The notes under the pieces are model-generated. The model was given only the letters and a program-made list of their open reading frames with translations, did no database searches and was not told the DNA's origin. This document shows, piece by piece, positions 7,850 through 14,985 of a stretch of 33,888 nt of DNA (position 1 is its first letter; each line of letters begins with the position of its first letter). The position numbers and the translations under genes were made by a program. The DNA is from Anaerolineae bacterium (lineage in GTDB: Bacteria > Chloroflexota > Anaerolineae > Promineifilales > Promineifilaceae): NCBI GenBank assembly GCA_019637635.1, contig JAHBVI010000072.1, positions 1 to 33,888 of the forward strand. The letters are read 5' to 3'.

Positions 7850-10507
7850 TTAGAGCAAACCCAACTCGCGGGCGCGGGCGACGGCCTCAGTGCGGTTTTG
7901 GGCCTGGAGCTTGTCAAAAATCCGCAGGTTATGACCCTTGACTGTGCTGAGAGCCAGGTATAGCCGTTGGCTGATCTCGGCGTTGGAGTGTCCCTGGGCA
8001 ATCAGTCGCAACACTTCCAACTCGCGCTGGCTGAGCGGCTCAACCAGGGACGGATGGTTGAGCGGCTCAACCAGGGACGGATGGCTGGAAACGGCCGTGA
8101 ATTGCCGTTCATCCTTCTTTTCTGCCTCGAAGGCCGCCAATAGCTTTTTGACATAGTTTGGCCTGATCTCCTGCTCAGCCGCGGCGTACAGAAGTTCGGC
8201 CATGCGAGACCCTTCATCCAGGAAGAGGCGGACGAAGCCTTCCGGTTCTGCAAGTGTCAGTGCTTCGCCCAATAAATCCACAGCCTGGTTCTTCTCATCA
8301 TGTGCGTAGAGTGCGAGTGATTGGAGAACCATGGCTTTCAGCCGCTCATCCGCCCAACCCCGGGCTTCCATTTGCTGGCGATAAGGCTCCAGTATGGACA
8401 ACGCCGCGGATGGGTCATCCTGGGCGATGAGTACACGCGCCTGAATGAGCGGGAGTTCGTATTGCCAGGCCAGTTGGGCGGCGGCTGCCAGATGACCCTG
8501 GCGAAGGAGGATAAGCACCTGGATGGCCGCAATGTCCGGCATTCTTTTGACAAAGTTTTGCTGGCGGGCGGTTAGATCGGCCTTCTCTATCAAATCGGCC
8601 GCACCTGCGATGTCTTCCCGGGCAAGTTTCAAGCGGGCAAGAAACAGTTCACAGATCACGTGTCTATCAACCGTGTGATCGTACTGCTGTGCCAGTTGCA
8701 GACTTTGTTGACCGTACTGCACGGCCGTATCCAGGTCGTTCCATTCATAAAATATGCGAGCCAGGCCAATATACTCTTGATCAGCATTTGGAGGTTGTTG
8801 ATCACTGAGCAGTTGCAGGGCATGTCGGTAGGTCTCAGCCGCCTGATGAAGCTGGTTTTCAGATTCCTGTACGTTGCCTAAACCGGTTAGTGCCGAGACA
8901 GTGAGGTGGATATTCCCGGACGTTTGTCTAATAGCCAGGGCTTCGGTATAGAACTGGCGGGCGGCGGCACGGTCCCCCTCGATCTGGTGGGCAAATCCCA
9001 ACGTGCGGAGCGCTCTACTGCGGAAAGGCAGATTATCAGGGTGAAGGTACTCCAGGGCGCGGTGCGACTGGATGATCATGGCTTCCGGCTGGTATTGAGC
9101 GAGCGCCAATGTAGCTCTCGAGGCAGCAATTTGCCCAATCAGGTCGCGGGTTTCGTGATCGCCATCGGCATTGTGCAAGGCTTTTTCTGCTGCTTGCAGC
9201 TTCTCTTCCACGCCGATTGTCTGTCCGGCATTCAGCGCCAACATGGCCGCTCTCACCCACAACCAGGGATTGGCATCCAATACAGCCCGTGGCAGAAATT
9301 CCAGCCAGTCGAGTACGGTAGTCACGGCGGCATGTGAGTGCAGGGGAATCATGCCGCCTTTGATCAGCCGCTCGGCGCGTTCCATGTCATTGGCAGCAGC
9401 CGCGTGATGGAAGGCTTCAAATGCCAGGTTATTGTTTTCATACCACTGGCTGGCCCGGATTTGCAGCCCGACAATCTCTGCGGGGGGGAGGCTTTGCCCC
9501 AACTGTTGGCGCAGCAGATCCCCAAAGAGATGGTGATAGCGATACCAGCGTCGTTCGTTATCCAGGGGAACAATGAACAGGTTTGCGAGTTCAAGCTGTT
9601 CCAGGATCTCCTGCCCGGAAGCGGAAGGGTCAAGCAGGATGGCCTCACAAAGCGAGCCGCACATGCGATCGAGGATCGAGGTGCATAACAGGAAAGCATG
9701 AATCGTTTCTGACTGCTGTCCCAAAACATCTTCCACCAGATAGTCGAGCACGAAACGGTTACTGCCAGTGAATGACTGGACAAAGCTGGCAGCGTCTTGA
9801 TGCCCCTGCATGGAGATGGCGGCTAACTGGAGACCGGCGATCCAACCTTCGGTGCGGCTTTCCAGGGCGGCGATAGTTCCCTCAGAGAGGTTTAGCTCCA
9901 TGACGCGATTGAGAAATTCGGCGGCTTCGGCGGGGGTGAAACGCAGATCGGCGGCGCGGACTTCGGTCAGTTGACCTCGAGCGCGCAAGCGGGCCAGCGG
10001 CAGGGATGGGTCTTCGCGGGTGGCGATGACCAGGTGCATCTGCGGCGGTTGGTGTTCCAGCAAAAAGGTGAGGGCTAGATCAATTGACTGGGCATCCAGG
10101 GCGTGGTAGTCGTCCAGAACGAAGACAAATCCTTCCGGGATAGCCGCCATGTCATTGAGCAGAATTGTCAGGATGGATTCGAGTGACGGCAGTTGTGGGG
10201 ATTCAAGTATTCCAGACGTTCTTTTCCCGATTTCGGGCGAGAGTGTTTGCAACGCAGCGATGAAGTAGGCAAGAAAGCGGGTGAGATCGTTATCTCTTTC
10301 GTCTAAGGAGAGCCAGGCAAACGGCCGTTCACATGCGGCAATCCATTCCGTGACCAGGGTTGTTTTGCCAAAACCGGCCGGAGCCGAGATGAGGGTCAGT
10401 TGGCGGTGCAGCCCCCGGTTGAGTTTGGTGATAAGGCGGGGGCGGGGGACGAGAGACGGCCGTATGCGCGGCGCATACAATTTTGTTTGCAGTAAATCGC
10501 CAGACAT
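7850..10507 (-). CDS. LuxR family regulator of the LAL/MalT type (STAND ATPase, TPR-like, HTH), 885 aa
   Basis: Order of parts: N-terminal NTPase with Walker A (SAPAGFGKTT, residues 41-50) and Walker B (FVFVLDDYH, 127-135); winged-helix and helical region to about 420; helical TPR-like repeats from about 430 to 790; C-terminal LuxR HTH beginning LSQRELEVLRLIAQGHSNAEI. Family members bind ATP and an inducer, oligomerise and activate promoters. The linker just before the HTH holds a 9-residue duplication (HPSLVEPLN / HPSLVEPLS) from a 27-bp tandem repeat. The gene starts 6 nt after TATAAT and lacks a Shine-Dalgarno, so it may be leaderless. Target unknown; the downstream membrane-protein genes are the obvious candidates. 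Confidence 0.93.
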   Translation of the reverse strand: MSGDLLQTKLYAPRIRPSLVPRPRLITKLNRGLHRQLTLISAPAGFGKTTLVTEWIAACERPFAWLSLDERDNDLTRFLAYFIAALQTLSPEIGKRTSGILESPQLPSLESILTILLNDMAAIPEGFVFVLDDYHALDAQSIDLALTFLLEHQPPQMHLVIATREDPSLPLARLRARGQLTEVRAADLRFTPAEAAEFLNRVMELNLSEGTIAALESRTEGWIAGLQLAAISMQGHQDAASFVQSFTGSNRFVLDYLVEDVLGQQSETIHAFLLCTSILDRMCGSLCEAILLDPSASGQEILEQLELANLFIVPLDNERRWYRYHHLFGDLLRQQLGQSLPPAEIVGLQIRASQWYENNNLAFEAFHHAAAANDMERAERLIKGGMIPLHSHAAVTTVLDWLEFLPRAVLDANPWLWVRAAMLALNAGQTIGVEEKLQAAEKALHNADGDHETRDLIGQIAASRATLALAQYQPEAMIIQSHRALEYLHPDNLPFRSRALRTLGFAHQIEGDRAAARQFYTEALAIRQTSGNIHLTVSALTGLGNVQESENQLHQAAETYRHALQLLSDQQPPNADQEYIGLARIFYEWNDLDTAVQYGQQSLQLAQQYDHTVDRHVICELFLARLKLAREDIAGAADLIEKADLTARQQNFVKRMPDIAAIQVLILLRQGHLAAAAQLAWQYELPLIQARVLIAQDDPSAALSILEPYRQQMEARGWADERLKAMVLQSLALYAHDEKNQAVDLLGEALTLAEPEGFVRLFLDEGSRMAELLYAAAEQEIRPNYVKKLLAAFEAEKKDERQFTAVSSHPSLVEPLNHPSLVEPLSQRELEVLRLIAQGHSNAEISQRLYLALSTVKGHNLRIFDKLQAQNRTEAVARARELGLL
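8033..8086 (+). repeat. 27-bp tandem repeat in the LAL regulator linker
   Basis: Two adjacent units beginning gagcggctcaaccaggga (8033 and 8060) differ only at the last positions. On the minus strand they encode HPSLVEPL twice, immediately before the HTH. Confidence 0.85.
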
Positions 10508-10509
10508 GG

Positions 10510-10519
10510 ACAGATTATA
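10510..10519 (-). promoter_or_regulatory. -10 element of a probable leaderless promoter for the LAL regulator
   Basis: The minus strand reads ACTATAATCTGTCCATG: a perfect TATAAT ends 6 nt before the ATG at 10507, so transcription would begin at or next to the start codon. No Shine-Dalgarno is present. No convincing -35 hexamer is visible at the expected distance. Confidence 0.5.
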
Positions 10520-10550
10520 GTGGAAAGGAATGTGGCGGCGAGAAACAGTG

Positions 10551-10668
10551 CTTCCTCACCTACACCCTGCCGGCGCGTATCACCGAGGGTGCAGGTGAAT
10601 CCGTTATCGGTTATGGGTAGTTGGTGAATGGGAAACGGCCGTCACCTGCGCGACGGCCGTTTTGTTTT
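10551..10668 (+). pseudogene. Decayed copy of the META lipoprotein 3' end and its terminator
   Basis: Sequence cacctacaccctgccggcg (10558 on) matches the YbaY-like part of the lipoprotein gene at 4683 on. After a deletion of about 100 bp it resumes matching the gene end, the spacer and the hairpin (gcaggtgaatcc, gttatcgg, tggtgaatgggaaacggccg). The hairpin at 10633-10662 (aaacggccgtc with gacggccgttt, then tgtttt) is still a plausible terminator. No usable reading frame remains. Confidence 0.75.
10633..10668 (+). terminator. Terminator-like hairpin in the decayed lipoprotein copy
   Basis: An 11-bp stem, aaacggccgtc (10633-10643) and gacggccgttt (10652-10662), is followed by tgtttt. It is homologous to the terminator at 4846-4878, with a changed loop. 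Confidence 0.7.
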
Positions 10669-10703
10669 GTCGGTGCAAATCACCTGGAAATGAAATTCCC
10701 AGA

Positions 10704-10733
10704 CTGAGACAGGAAGTGGCTGAGACAGGAAGT
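10704..10733 (+). repeat. Short direct repeat, ctgagacaggaagt twice
   Basis: The 14-base unit is at 10704-10717 and 10720-10733 (16-bp period), in the gap between the lipoprotein remnant and the 77-aa gene. Nothing else coding was seen in 10669-10772. Confidence 0.7.
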
Positions 10734-10772
10734 ACGCTAAAGTGCACTGGGAAAGGTATTTGCGCTATCAAA

Positions 10773-11006
10773 TTAGTGTGCTAACAACAGGGTTTCCTCA
10801 ACTTCTTCTGGTAAGTGGAGGACATAAAAACGATGGGCGGCATAAGCATAATCTTCGCCGCTTTCGTCCACGAGACGCAAATAGCCATGTTGCACGGCCG
10901 TATCATCCGCAATCACCCGATACAACTTGCCTATTTCAAGGGAGACTTCATACCCTTCATTAATCAAACATAAAGCAAATTCTTGTTTTAATGGGATGAC
11001 GTTCAT
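10773..11006 (-). CDS. Small conserved protein coupled to the molybdopterin oxidoreductase, 77 aa
   Basis: The product MNVIPLKQEFALCLINEGYE continues to GKLYRVIADDTAVQHGYLRLVDESGEDYAYAAHRF. It has the look of a small beta-rich (SH3-like) protein also known from cyanobacteria and Chloroflexota, function unknown. The start at 11006 is chosen because its ATG overlaps the TGA of the preceding gene (ATGA), a strong sign of translational coupling; the ATG at 11021 would extend five residues into that gene. No membrane segment or catalytic motif. Confidence 0.7.
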   Translation of the reverse strand: MNVIPLKQEFALCLINEGYEVSLEIGKLYRVIADDTAVQHGYLRLVDESGEDYAYAAHRFYVLHLPEEVEETLLLAH

Positions 11007-13105
11007 TTGCGCCAAATCCACACCCGGTTACTATGGTAGGTGGACTGCCCGGCCATGTCACCCAGAGTATCGGGGGTGGTGTAGTTGACGTGCCCGCCTT
11101 CCAGCACCCCCCACCGCCCTTTGGGGGAAGCGACCACGCCGGGGCGGATACCGTCGGTGAGGATGGCTTTGAGGGTGCAGGCGCCACGGCCGTTGCCCAC
11201 CACCACCCAGTCCCCATGCGCAATCCCCCGCACGGCCGCGTCCGCCGGATGAATCTCCACGAACGGCTCTCCCTCCCGCGCCCGCAAATCCGGCTGCCCG
11301 GCAAAGGTGCTGCTGGTGAAGTGGTGGGCCGCGCCGGTTATCAGCAGCAGGGAGTCGTTATCCGTAATCGGTAATCCGTTATCTGTAAGCGGTTCATAAT
11401 TCCTAATTCCTAATTCATAATTCCATCCGCCATCGTCTTGTTTGTCGGCCCAGCCGGGTAGGGGGTCTATGCCCATATCGGCCAGGGTTTGAGAGAAAAG
11501 TTCGACTTTGCCGCTGGGGGTGGGGAAACGGCCGTCCCCAAACGGCACACCTTCCTCATGTTGCAGTTCAATCGAGTGGGCGGCTTTTAGTTGGGGGAGG
11601 GTGATGCCGTGGAGCGCGGGGTTGTGTACGGCCGTTGCCGCCAACAACTCCTCTATCACCGCATCCACCGGTTGGTGCAGCCAGGGTTCGGTGAAGCCCA
11701 TTTCCGCCGCCAGCAATTGCATGACATCCCAGTTGCTTTTGCACTCGGCCAGCGGCGGGATGGCGGGGGCGTTGTAGGCCAGCATCCAGGTGCCGTACCC
11801 TTTGTGCAGGTCGGCCTGTTCCAGTTGGGAAGTGGCAGGGAGAACGATGTCGGCGTGTACGGCCGTGTCCGTCATAAACAACTCATGCACCACCGTAAAC
11901 AAATCCTCCCGCTGCAACCCTGCCACAATCAGCCCGGCATTGGGGGAGGAAGTGGCCGGATTGGCCCCAAAAACGAACAGCGATTGGATGGGTGGATCGC
12001 TTACTTCGCCGGTTAAAGCTGCGCCCAGCCGGTTCATATTCACCCACCGGCCCGGCGGCGGACATTCACCCCACTTGTTCACCGTTTCTCCGTCCCACTG
12101 CAAATAACCGCTGGTAGAGTACATCAGGCCGCCTCCACGACGGCCGTACTGCCCCGTGATCGCCGGCAACGCACAAATCGCCCGCACCGTCTGCCCGCCG
12201 TTGGGATTGCGCTGCAAGCCATCGGCAATCTTGATCACGCCCGGACGGGTTGTGCCATACAATCTCCCCAATCTCTCAATCTCTCCAATCTCCAATCCCG
12301 TAATTTCCGCCACCCGTTCCGGTGGATATTCCGCCAGCCGTGCCCGCAGTTCCGGCCAGCCGACAGTGTGCGCGGTCAGCCACGCCTCATCCTGCCACCC
12401 TTCGCGGATGATGATGTGCGCCAGCCCCAACGCCAGTGCGCCATCGCTGCCTGGTTGGGGGGCAATGTGCCAGTCGGCCTGTCTGGCGGTGCGGGTGCGG
12501 CGGGGGTCAATGACCACCAGTTGTGTGCCGTTTTTGCGGGCCTCGGCCAGATGGGGCATGAAGTGGGGGGCGGTGCTGACCGGGTTGTGTCCCCAGACGA
12601 TGACCAGTTGACTGTGCCCTACTTCTTCGTAGCGTGGGCTGCGCCGTTTGCCTAACGTGACTTCCACGGCCATCTCGGCCGCCGCGCCGCAGATGGAGCG
12701 TTCCAATTGACTTGCGCCCAACCGGTTCCAAAAACGGCCGCTGCTGACGCCCATTTGCACCGCGCCCAAGGTGCCGCTGTAGCTGTAGGGCAAAATGGCT
12801 TCGCTCCCATATTCCGCAATAATGGCCCGCCAGCGGTTGCCAATTTCGGCAATGGCTTCGTCCCAACTGAGGCGCTGCCACTGCCCGCTCCCCTTTGGGC
12901 CGACGCGCTTCATTGGATATTGCAGCCGGTCGGGGTGGTAGACGTGGTGCAAATACGGCCGTACCTTGGCGCACAACCACCCCTGTGTCACCGGGTGGTT
13001 GGCGTCGGCATAGAATTTAACCGCCTGCCCATCGGCCACTTCCGTCACAAAGCCGCAGGCATCGGGGCAATCATGGGGGCACACGCCGTAAACTTTTGTC
13101 ATCAT
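11003..13105 (-). CDS. Molybdopterin-dependent oxidoreductase of the DMSO reductase/formate dehydrogenase-like family, 700 aa
   Basis: An N-terminal [4Fe-4S] motif C9-x3-C13-x3-C17 and C45 (CPHDCPDACGF ... GWLCAKVRPY) is followed by molybdopterin-binding domains (VIVWGHNPV, VIDPRRTRTA, LFVFGANPATS, HADIVLPATSQLEQAD) and a C-terminal dinucleotide-binding barrel. Cys139 in SICGAAAEMA aligns in position with the Mo ligand (Cys/Sec) of formate dehydrogenases. No Tat signal, so it is probably cytoplasmic. The substrate cannot be told; relatives include YyaE-like and formate-dehydrogenase-like enzymes. Start: ATGATG at 13105/13102 after gaggaac. Two stretches of the gene consist of the same tandem-repeat DNA found between genes (11361-11425 and 12259-12300). 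It is followed by a coupled 77-aa gene. Confidence 0.9.
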   Translation of the reverse strand: MMTKVYGVCPHDCPDACGFVTEVADGQAVKFYADANHPVTQGWLCAKVRPYLHHVYHPDRLQYPMKRVGPKGSGQWQRLSWDEAIAEIGNRWRAIIAEYGSEAILPYSYSGTLGAVQMGVSSGRFWNRLGASQLERSICGAAAEMAVEVTLGKRRSPRYEEVGHSQLVIVWGHNPVSTAPHFMPHLAEARKNGTQLVVIDPRRTRTARQADWHIAPQPGSDGALALGLAHIIIREGWQDEAWLTAHTVGWPELRARLAEYPPERVAEITGLEIGEIERLGRLYGTTRPGVIKIADGLQRNPNGGQTVRAICALPAITGQYGRRGGGLMYSTSGYLQWDGETVNKWGECPPPGRWVNMNRLGAALTGEVSDPPIQSLFVFGANPATSSPNAGLIVAGLQREDLFTVVHELFMTDTAVHADIVLPATSQLEQADLHKGYGTWMLAYNAPAIPPLAECKSNWDVMQLLAAEMGFTEPWLHQPVDAVIEELLAATAVHNPALHGITLPQLKAAHSIELQHEEGVPFGDGRFPTPSGKVELFSQTLADMGIDPLPGWADKQDDGGWNYELGIRNYEPLTDNGLPITDNDSLLLITGAAHHFTSSTFAGQPDLRAREGEPFVEIHPADAAVRGIAHGDWVVVGNGRGACTLKAILTDGIRPGVVASPKGRWGVLEGGHVNYTTPDTLGDMAGQSTYHSNRVWIWRK
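11361..11425. repeat. GATTACCG/AATTATG repeat DNA inside the oxidoreductase gene
   Basis: The plus strand shows short near-tandem units (gtaatcggtaatcc, then attcctaattcctaattc). On the coding strand this gives NYELGIRNYEPLTDNGLPIT at about residues 561-581. The same units occur between genes at 1798-1839, 13258-13290, 21432-21465 and 26903-26935. Length relative to the family suggests an inserted loop. Confidence 0.7.
12259..12300. repeat. CAATCTC tandem-like repeat inside the oxidoreductase gene
   Basis: The plus strand contains repeated (c)aatctc units (ccccaatctctcaatctctc). The coding strand reads GLEIGEIERLGRLYG. The same units form the intergenic repeat at 20272-20345. Confidence 0.6.
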
Positions 13106-13131
13106 GGGAGTTCCTCAGGTCTTGAAGGAAA

Positions 13132-13222
13132 AATAGAACGCGGATTTTTGGGGATTTTCAAGATTCTCGCGGATTCTTTATCCTGGGAATCCGCGCCAAT
13201 CTGCGTTTATCCGCGTTCTATT
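13132..13222. repeat. Nested inverted repeat with AGAACGCGGAT arms
   Basis: The outer arms aatagaacgcggat (13132-13145) and its reverse complement (13209-13222) enclose an inner hairpin, cgcggattc (13168-13176) with gaatccgcg (13187-13195). It fills the gap between the metallophosphoesterase and the oxidoreductase. GATTACCG-type units follow at 13258-13290. Confidence 0.8.
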
Positions 13223-13292
13223 TTGAATTCGTCCACGCGCAGCATTATACCACCCCTGCTGATTACCGATAACCGTTCACCGATTATCGGCC

Positions 13293-14093
13293 CTACGGCC
13301 GTACAAACACATGCTGCCTTACAATTGTCTGTTCCGGCAATAACTGGACGATGTTGAAGGCAGGCGGGTAATCGGGATCGTGCCCGGCGGTCAGGTCGGT
13401 GGGCCAGGCGGAAAATTGGGAGTAGGTGGAGGGCACGGCCGTGTACCCAATACCGTCGCGTGTGGTTTGCATGGATTGGTGGACGTGCCCATGAAAGACG
13501 CCCCGTAGCCGGTGGCGGGCGGGCAGCAGTGCTTCATGCAGCTTTTCGCCGTTCAAAATGAGCATGTTTGCGTCCATCCAGGGGGAGTTCAGCGGCCAGA
13601 CGGGGAAATGGAAAAATACGGTCAATGGCAGGCCGTCCGGTGTGGCTTCTTGCCGCACAATCTCAAGTTGCTCCTCGGAGAGCAGGCCATGGGGATCGAG
13701 GTGGTCGGGGGCACGGCCGTCCAGCACCAAAAAACGATACCCCTTGACCTCAAAGCGATAACACAGCACGTCTGGATCATCCACCAGCCACGTCAGCGGC
13801 CCCATCGGCAGATAGTGCCGGATCAACCGCGCCAGATCATGGTTGCCGGTCACAAAATAACACGGCACGTTCAGTTTGCCAAACACGTCTTGCGCCAGGG
13901 CATAGGCCGCTTCGTCCGGGTTGGTAGCCACATCCCCCGTATGCACCACAAAGTCCGGGCGCACCGGCAGTGAATTGATGACCTCCACCAGTTTGACGGC
14001 GCAGGGGTAGGAGAGGTGTTGGTCACGGCCGTAGACGGCCGTCGGCCCAAAATGGGTGTCACTTACATGCACAAAACAAACCGATTCCACCAT
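13293..14093 (-). CDS. Calcineurin-like metallophosphoesterase (CpdA-like), 266 aa
   Basis: The metal-binding motifs are in order: DTHFG (residue 11 on), GDVATNPDE, GNHD, FHFPVWPL and FHGHVHQ, as in class III phosphodiesterases such as CpdA. Two metal ions would be bound and phosphodiesters hydrolysed in the cytoplasm; the true substrate (cAMP or another) is not shown by sequence. Start ATG 14093 follows gtgaggaaatcaag. It lies 15 bp after the C39-like peptidase gene, so they are probably cotranscribed. Its stop TAG is formed within an ACGGCCGTAG sequence. Confidence 0.88.
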   Translation of the reverse strand: MVESVCFVHVSDTHFGPTAVYGRDQHLSYPCAVKLVEVINSLPVRPDFVVHTGDVATNPDEAAYALAQDVFGKLNVPCYFVTGNHDLARLIRHYLPMGPLTWLVDDPDVLCYRFEVKGYRFLVLDGRAPDHLDPHGLLSEEQLEIVRQEATPDGLPLTVFFHFPVWPLNSPWMDANMLILNGEKLHEALLPARHRLRGVFHGHVHQSMQTTRDGIGYTAVPSTYSQFSAWPTDLTAGHDPDYPPAFNIVQLLPEQTIVRQHVFVRP

Positions 14094-14108
14094 CTTGATT
14101 TCCTCACA

Positions 14109-14561
14109 TCAGCGTGTAATGAGCGCGTAGGCATAATCCATGCCATCCCAGGCCAATAATAATGAGGTTACAGGCACAGTCAGAGGGGACTGGTTGGATG
14201 CCGGGTCATTGACCAAAAAGTTGGCGTCGTCATACCCCACCACCACAATCGCATGTTGGGTATCTGCCTGCCAATAGGGAAGGAATTGTGTTCTTAAAAA
14301 GACGATGGGCGGTGTTTGGTGATCAATAGCTTCAATGAGGCTGTTTTGCTCACCAAATGAACGAATAGAGACGGCCACATCAAACTGCTGCAATCGAGAC
14401 AAGCGTGAAAATGGCACACCGAATGGCGTTGGTTGGAATAGACGATGAAGTGAACGTTGGCTTTTCTTGATCCCCCAAAACCGCAATATCATTTGTGAGC
14501 AGGCGGCCAGACAACCAGCCTCACTTTCTTGTGGAAAATGGTCAACCGGCAGAAGGGGCAT
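14109..14561 (-). CDS. Peptidase C39-like family protein, 150 aa
   Basis: A papain-like fold is suggested by the ordered triad: Q11-x5-C17 (QESEAGCLAA), H103 (QHAIVVVGYDD) and D119 (FLVNDPAS), as in bacteriocin-processing C39 peptidases and their stand-alone relatives. There is no transporter and no signal peptide. The gene overlaps the upstream 111-aa gene by 20 bp and shares its strand, suggesting a functional pair, possibly peptidase and substrate or regulator. No Shine-Dalgarno is visible in front of ATG 14561, consistent with coupling. Confidence 0.75.
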   Translation of the reverse strand: MPLLPVDHFPQESEAGCLAACSQMILRFWGIKKSQRSLHRLFQPTPFGVPFSRLSRLQQFDVAVSIRSFGEQNSLIEAIDHQTPPIVFLRTQFLPYWQADTQHAIVVVGYDDANFLVNDPASNQSPLTVPVTSLLLAWDGMDYAYALITR

Positions 14562-14877
14562 TGTCCAGAGCGGTTAACGTATGCATCAGTTCATCAGCAA
14601 ACAAGACAGAGCCGTCAGAGGCAGCCAGGAACATGTGCCCAATTTGTTGCGGTGTTCCCCCTTGCGGCGAAGTTAAAATGACATCTAGTTGCCATTTAAG
14701 GAGATCGTCATCGAGCAAAAGTCTTGGATTTGTAGCCCGCAGTAAATGGCCGACGTTCATTGCCAGGTAAAAGGAAGCCTTGCGGCAGGCTGTCTCCGCC
14801 GAAATGACCGATGCCTGAATATTTATCTCTGTGTAACTGTCCTTTCCGTTTACCTGGGGCAAAATCAATGTTGTCAT
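14542..14877 (-). CDS. Hypothetical protein, 111 aa, overlapping the C39-like peptidase gene
   Basis: The product starts MTTLILPQVNGKDSYTEINI and contains ACRKASFYLAMNVGHLLRA and QQIGHMFLAASDGSVLFADE, a small mixed alpha/beta protein without recognised family. ATG 14877 is chosen because TATACT ends 6 nt before it on the coding strand (TATACTGCGGCCATG), the same spacing as at the LAL regulator, suggesting leaderless transcription; the alternative ATG at 14928 lies upstream of that promoter. Its 3' end overlaps the peptidase gene by 20 bp. Function unknown. Confidence 0.6.
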   Translation of the reverse strand: MTTLILPQVNGKDSYTEINIQASVISAETACRKASFYLAMNVGHLLRATNPRLLLDDDLLKWQLDVILTSPQGGTPQQIGHMFLAASDGSVLFADELMHTLTALDNAPSAG

Positions 14878-14883
14878 GGCCGC

Positions 14884-14889
14884 AGTATA
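14884..14889 (-). promoter_or_regulatory. -10 element (TATACT), probable leaderless promoter of the 111-aa gene
   Basis: The coding strand reads TATACT followed by GCGGCC and ATG. The 6-nt spacing leaves no room for a ribosome-binding site. No convincing -35 box was identified. Confidence 0.45.
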
Positions 14890-14917
14890 CTCGACGAGAC
14901 GGACAGATGTCCAGGTA

Positions 14918-14979
14918 GTGCCAGGCAAGGGGTTTTGCGGCGTTGGTGAGCCAGATCAGTTCTGCCTCTTGCCTGGCAC
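14918..14979. repeat. 12-bp inverted repeat after nuoM
   Basis: The arms gtgccaggcaag (14918-14929) and cttgcctggcac (14968-14979) are perfectly complementary across a 38-nt loop, just beyond the nuoM stop. A related piece (taccaggcacgg) is seen at 31744. It may help end the nuo transcript but lacks a U-tract. Confidence 0.7.
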
Positions 14980-14985
14980 GGCGTT

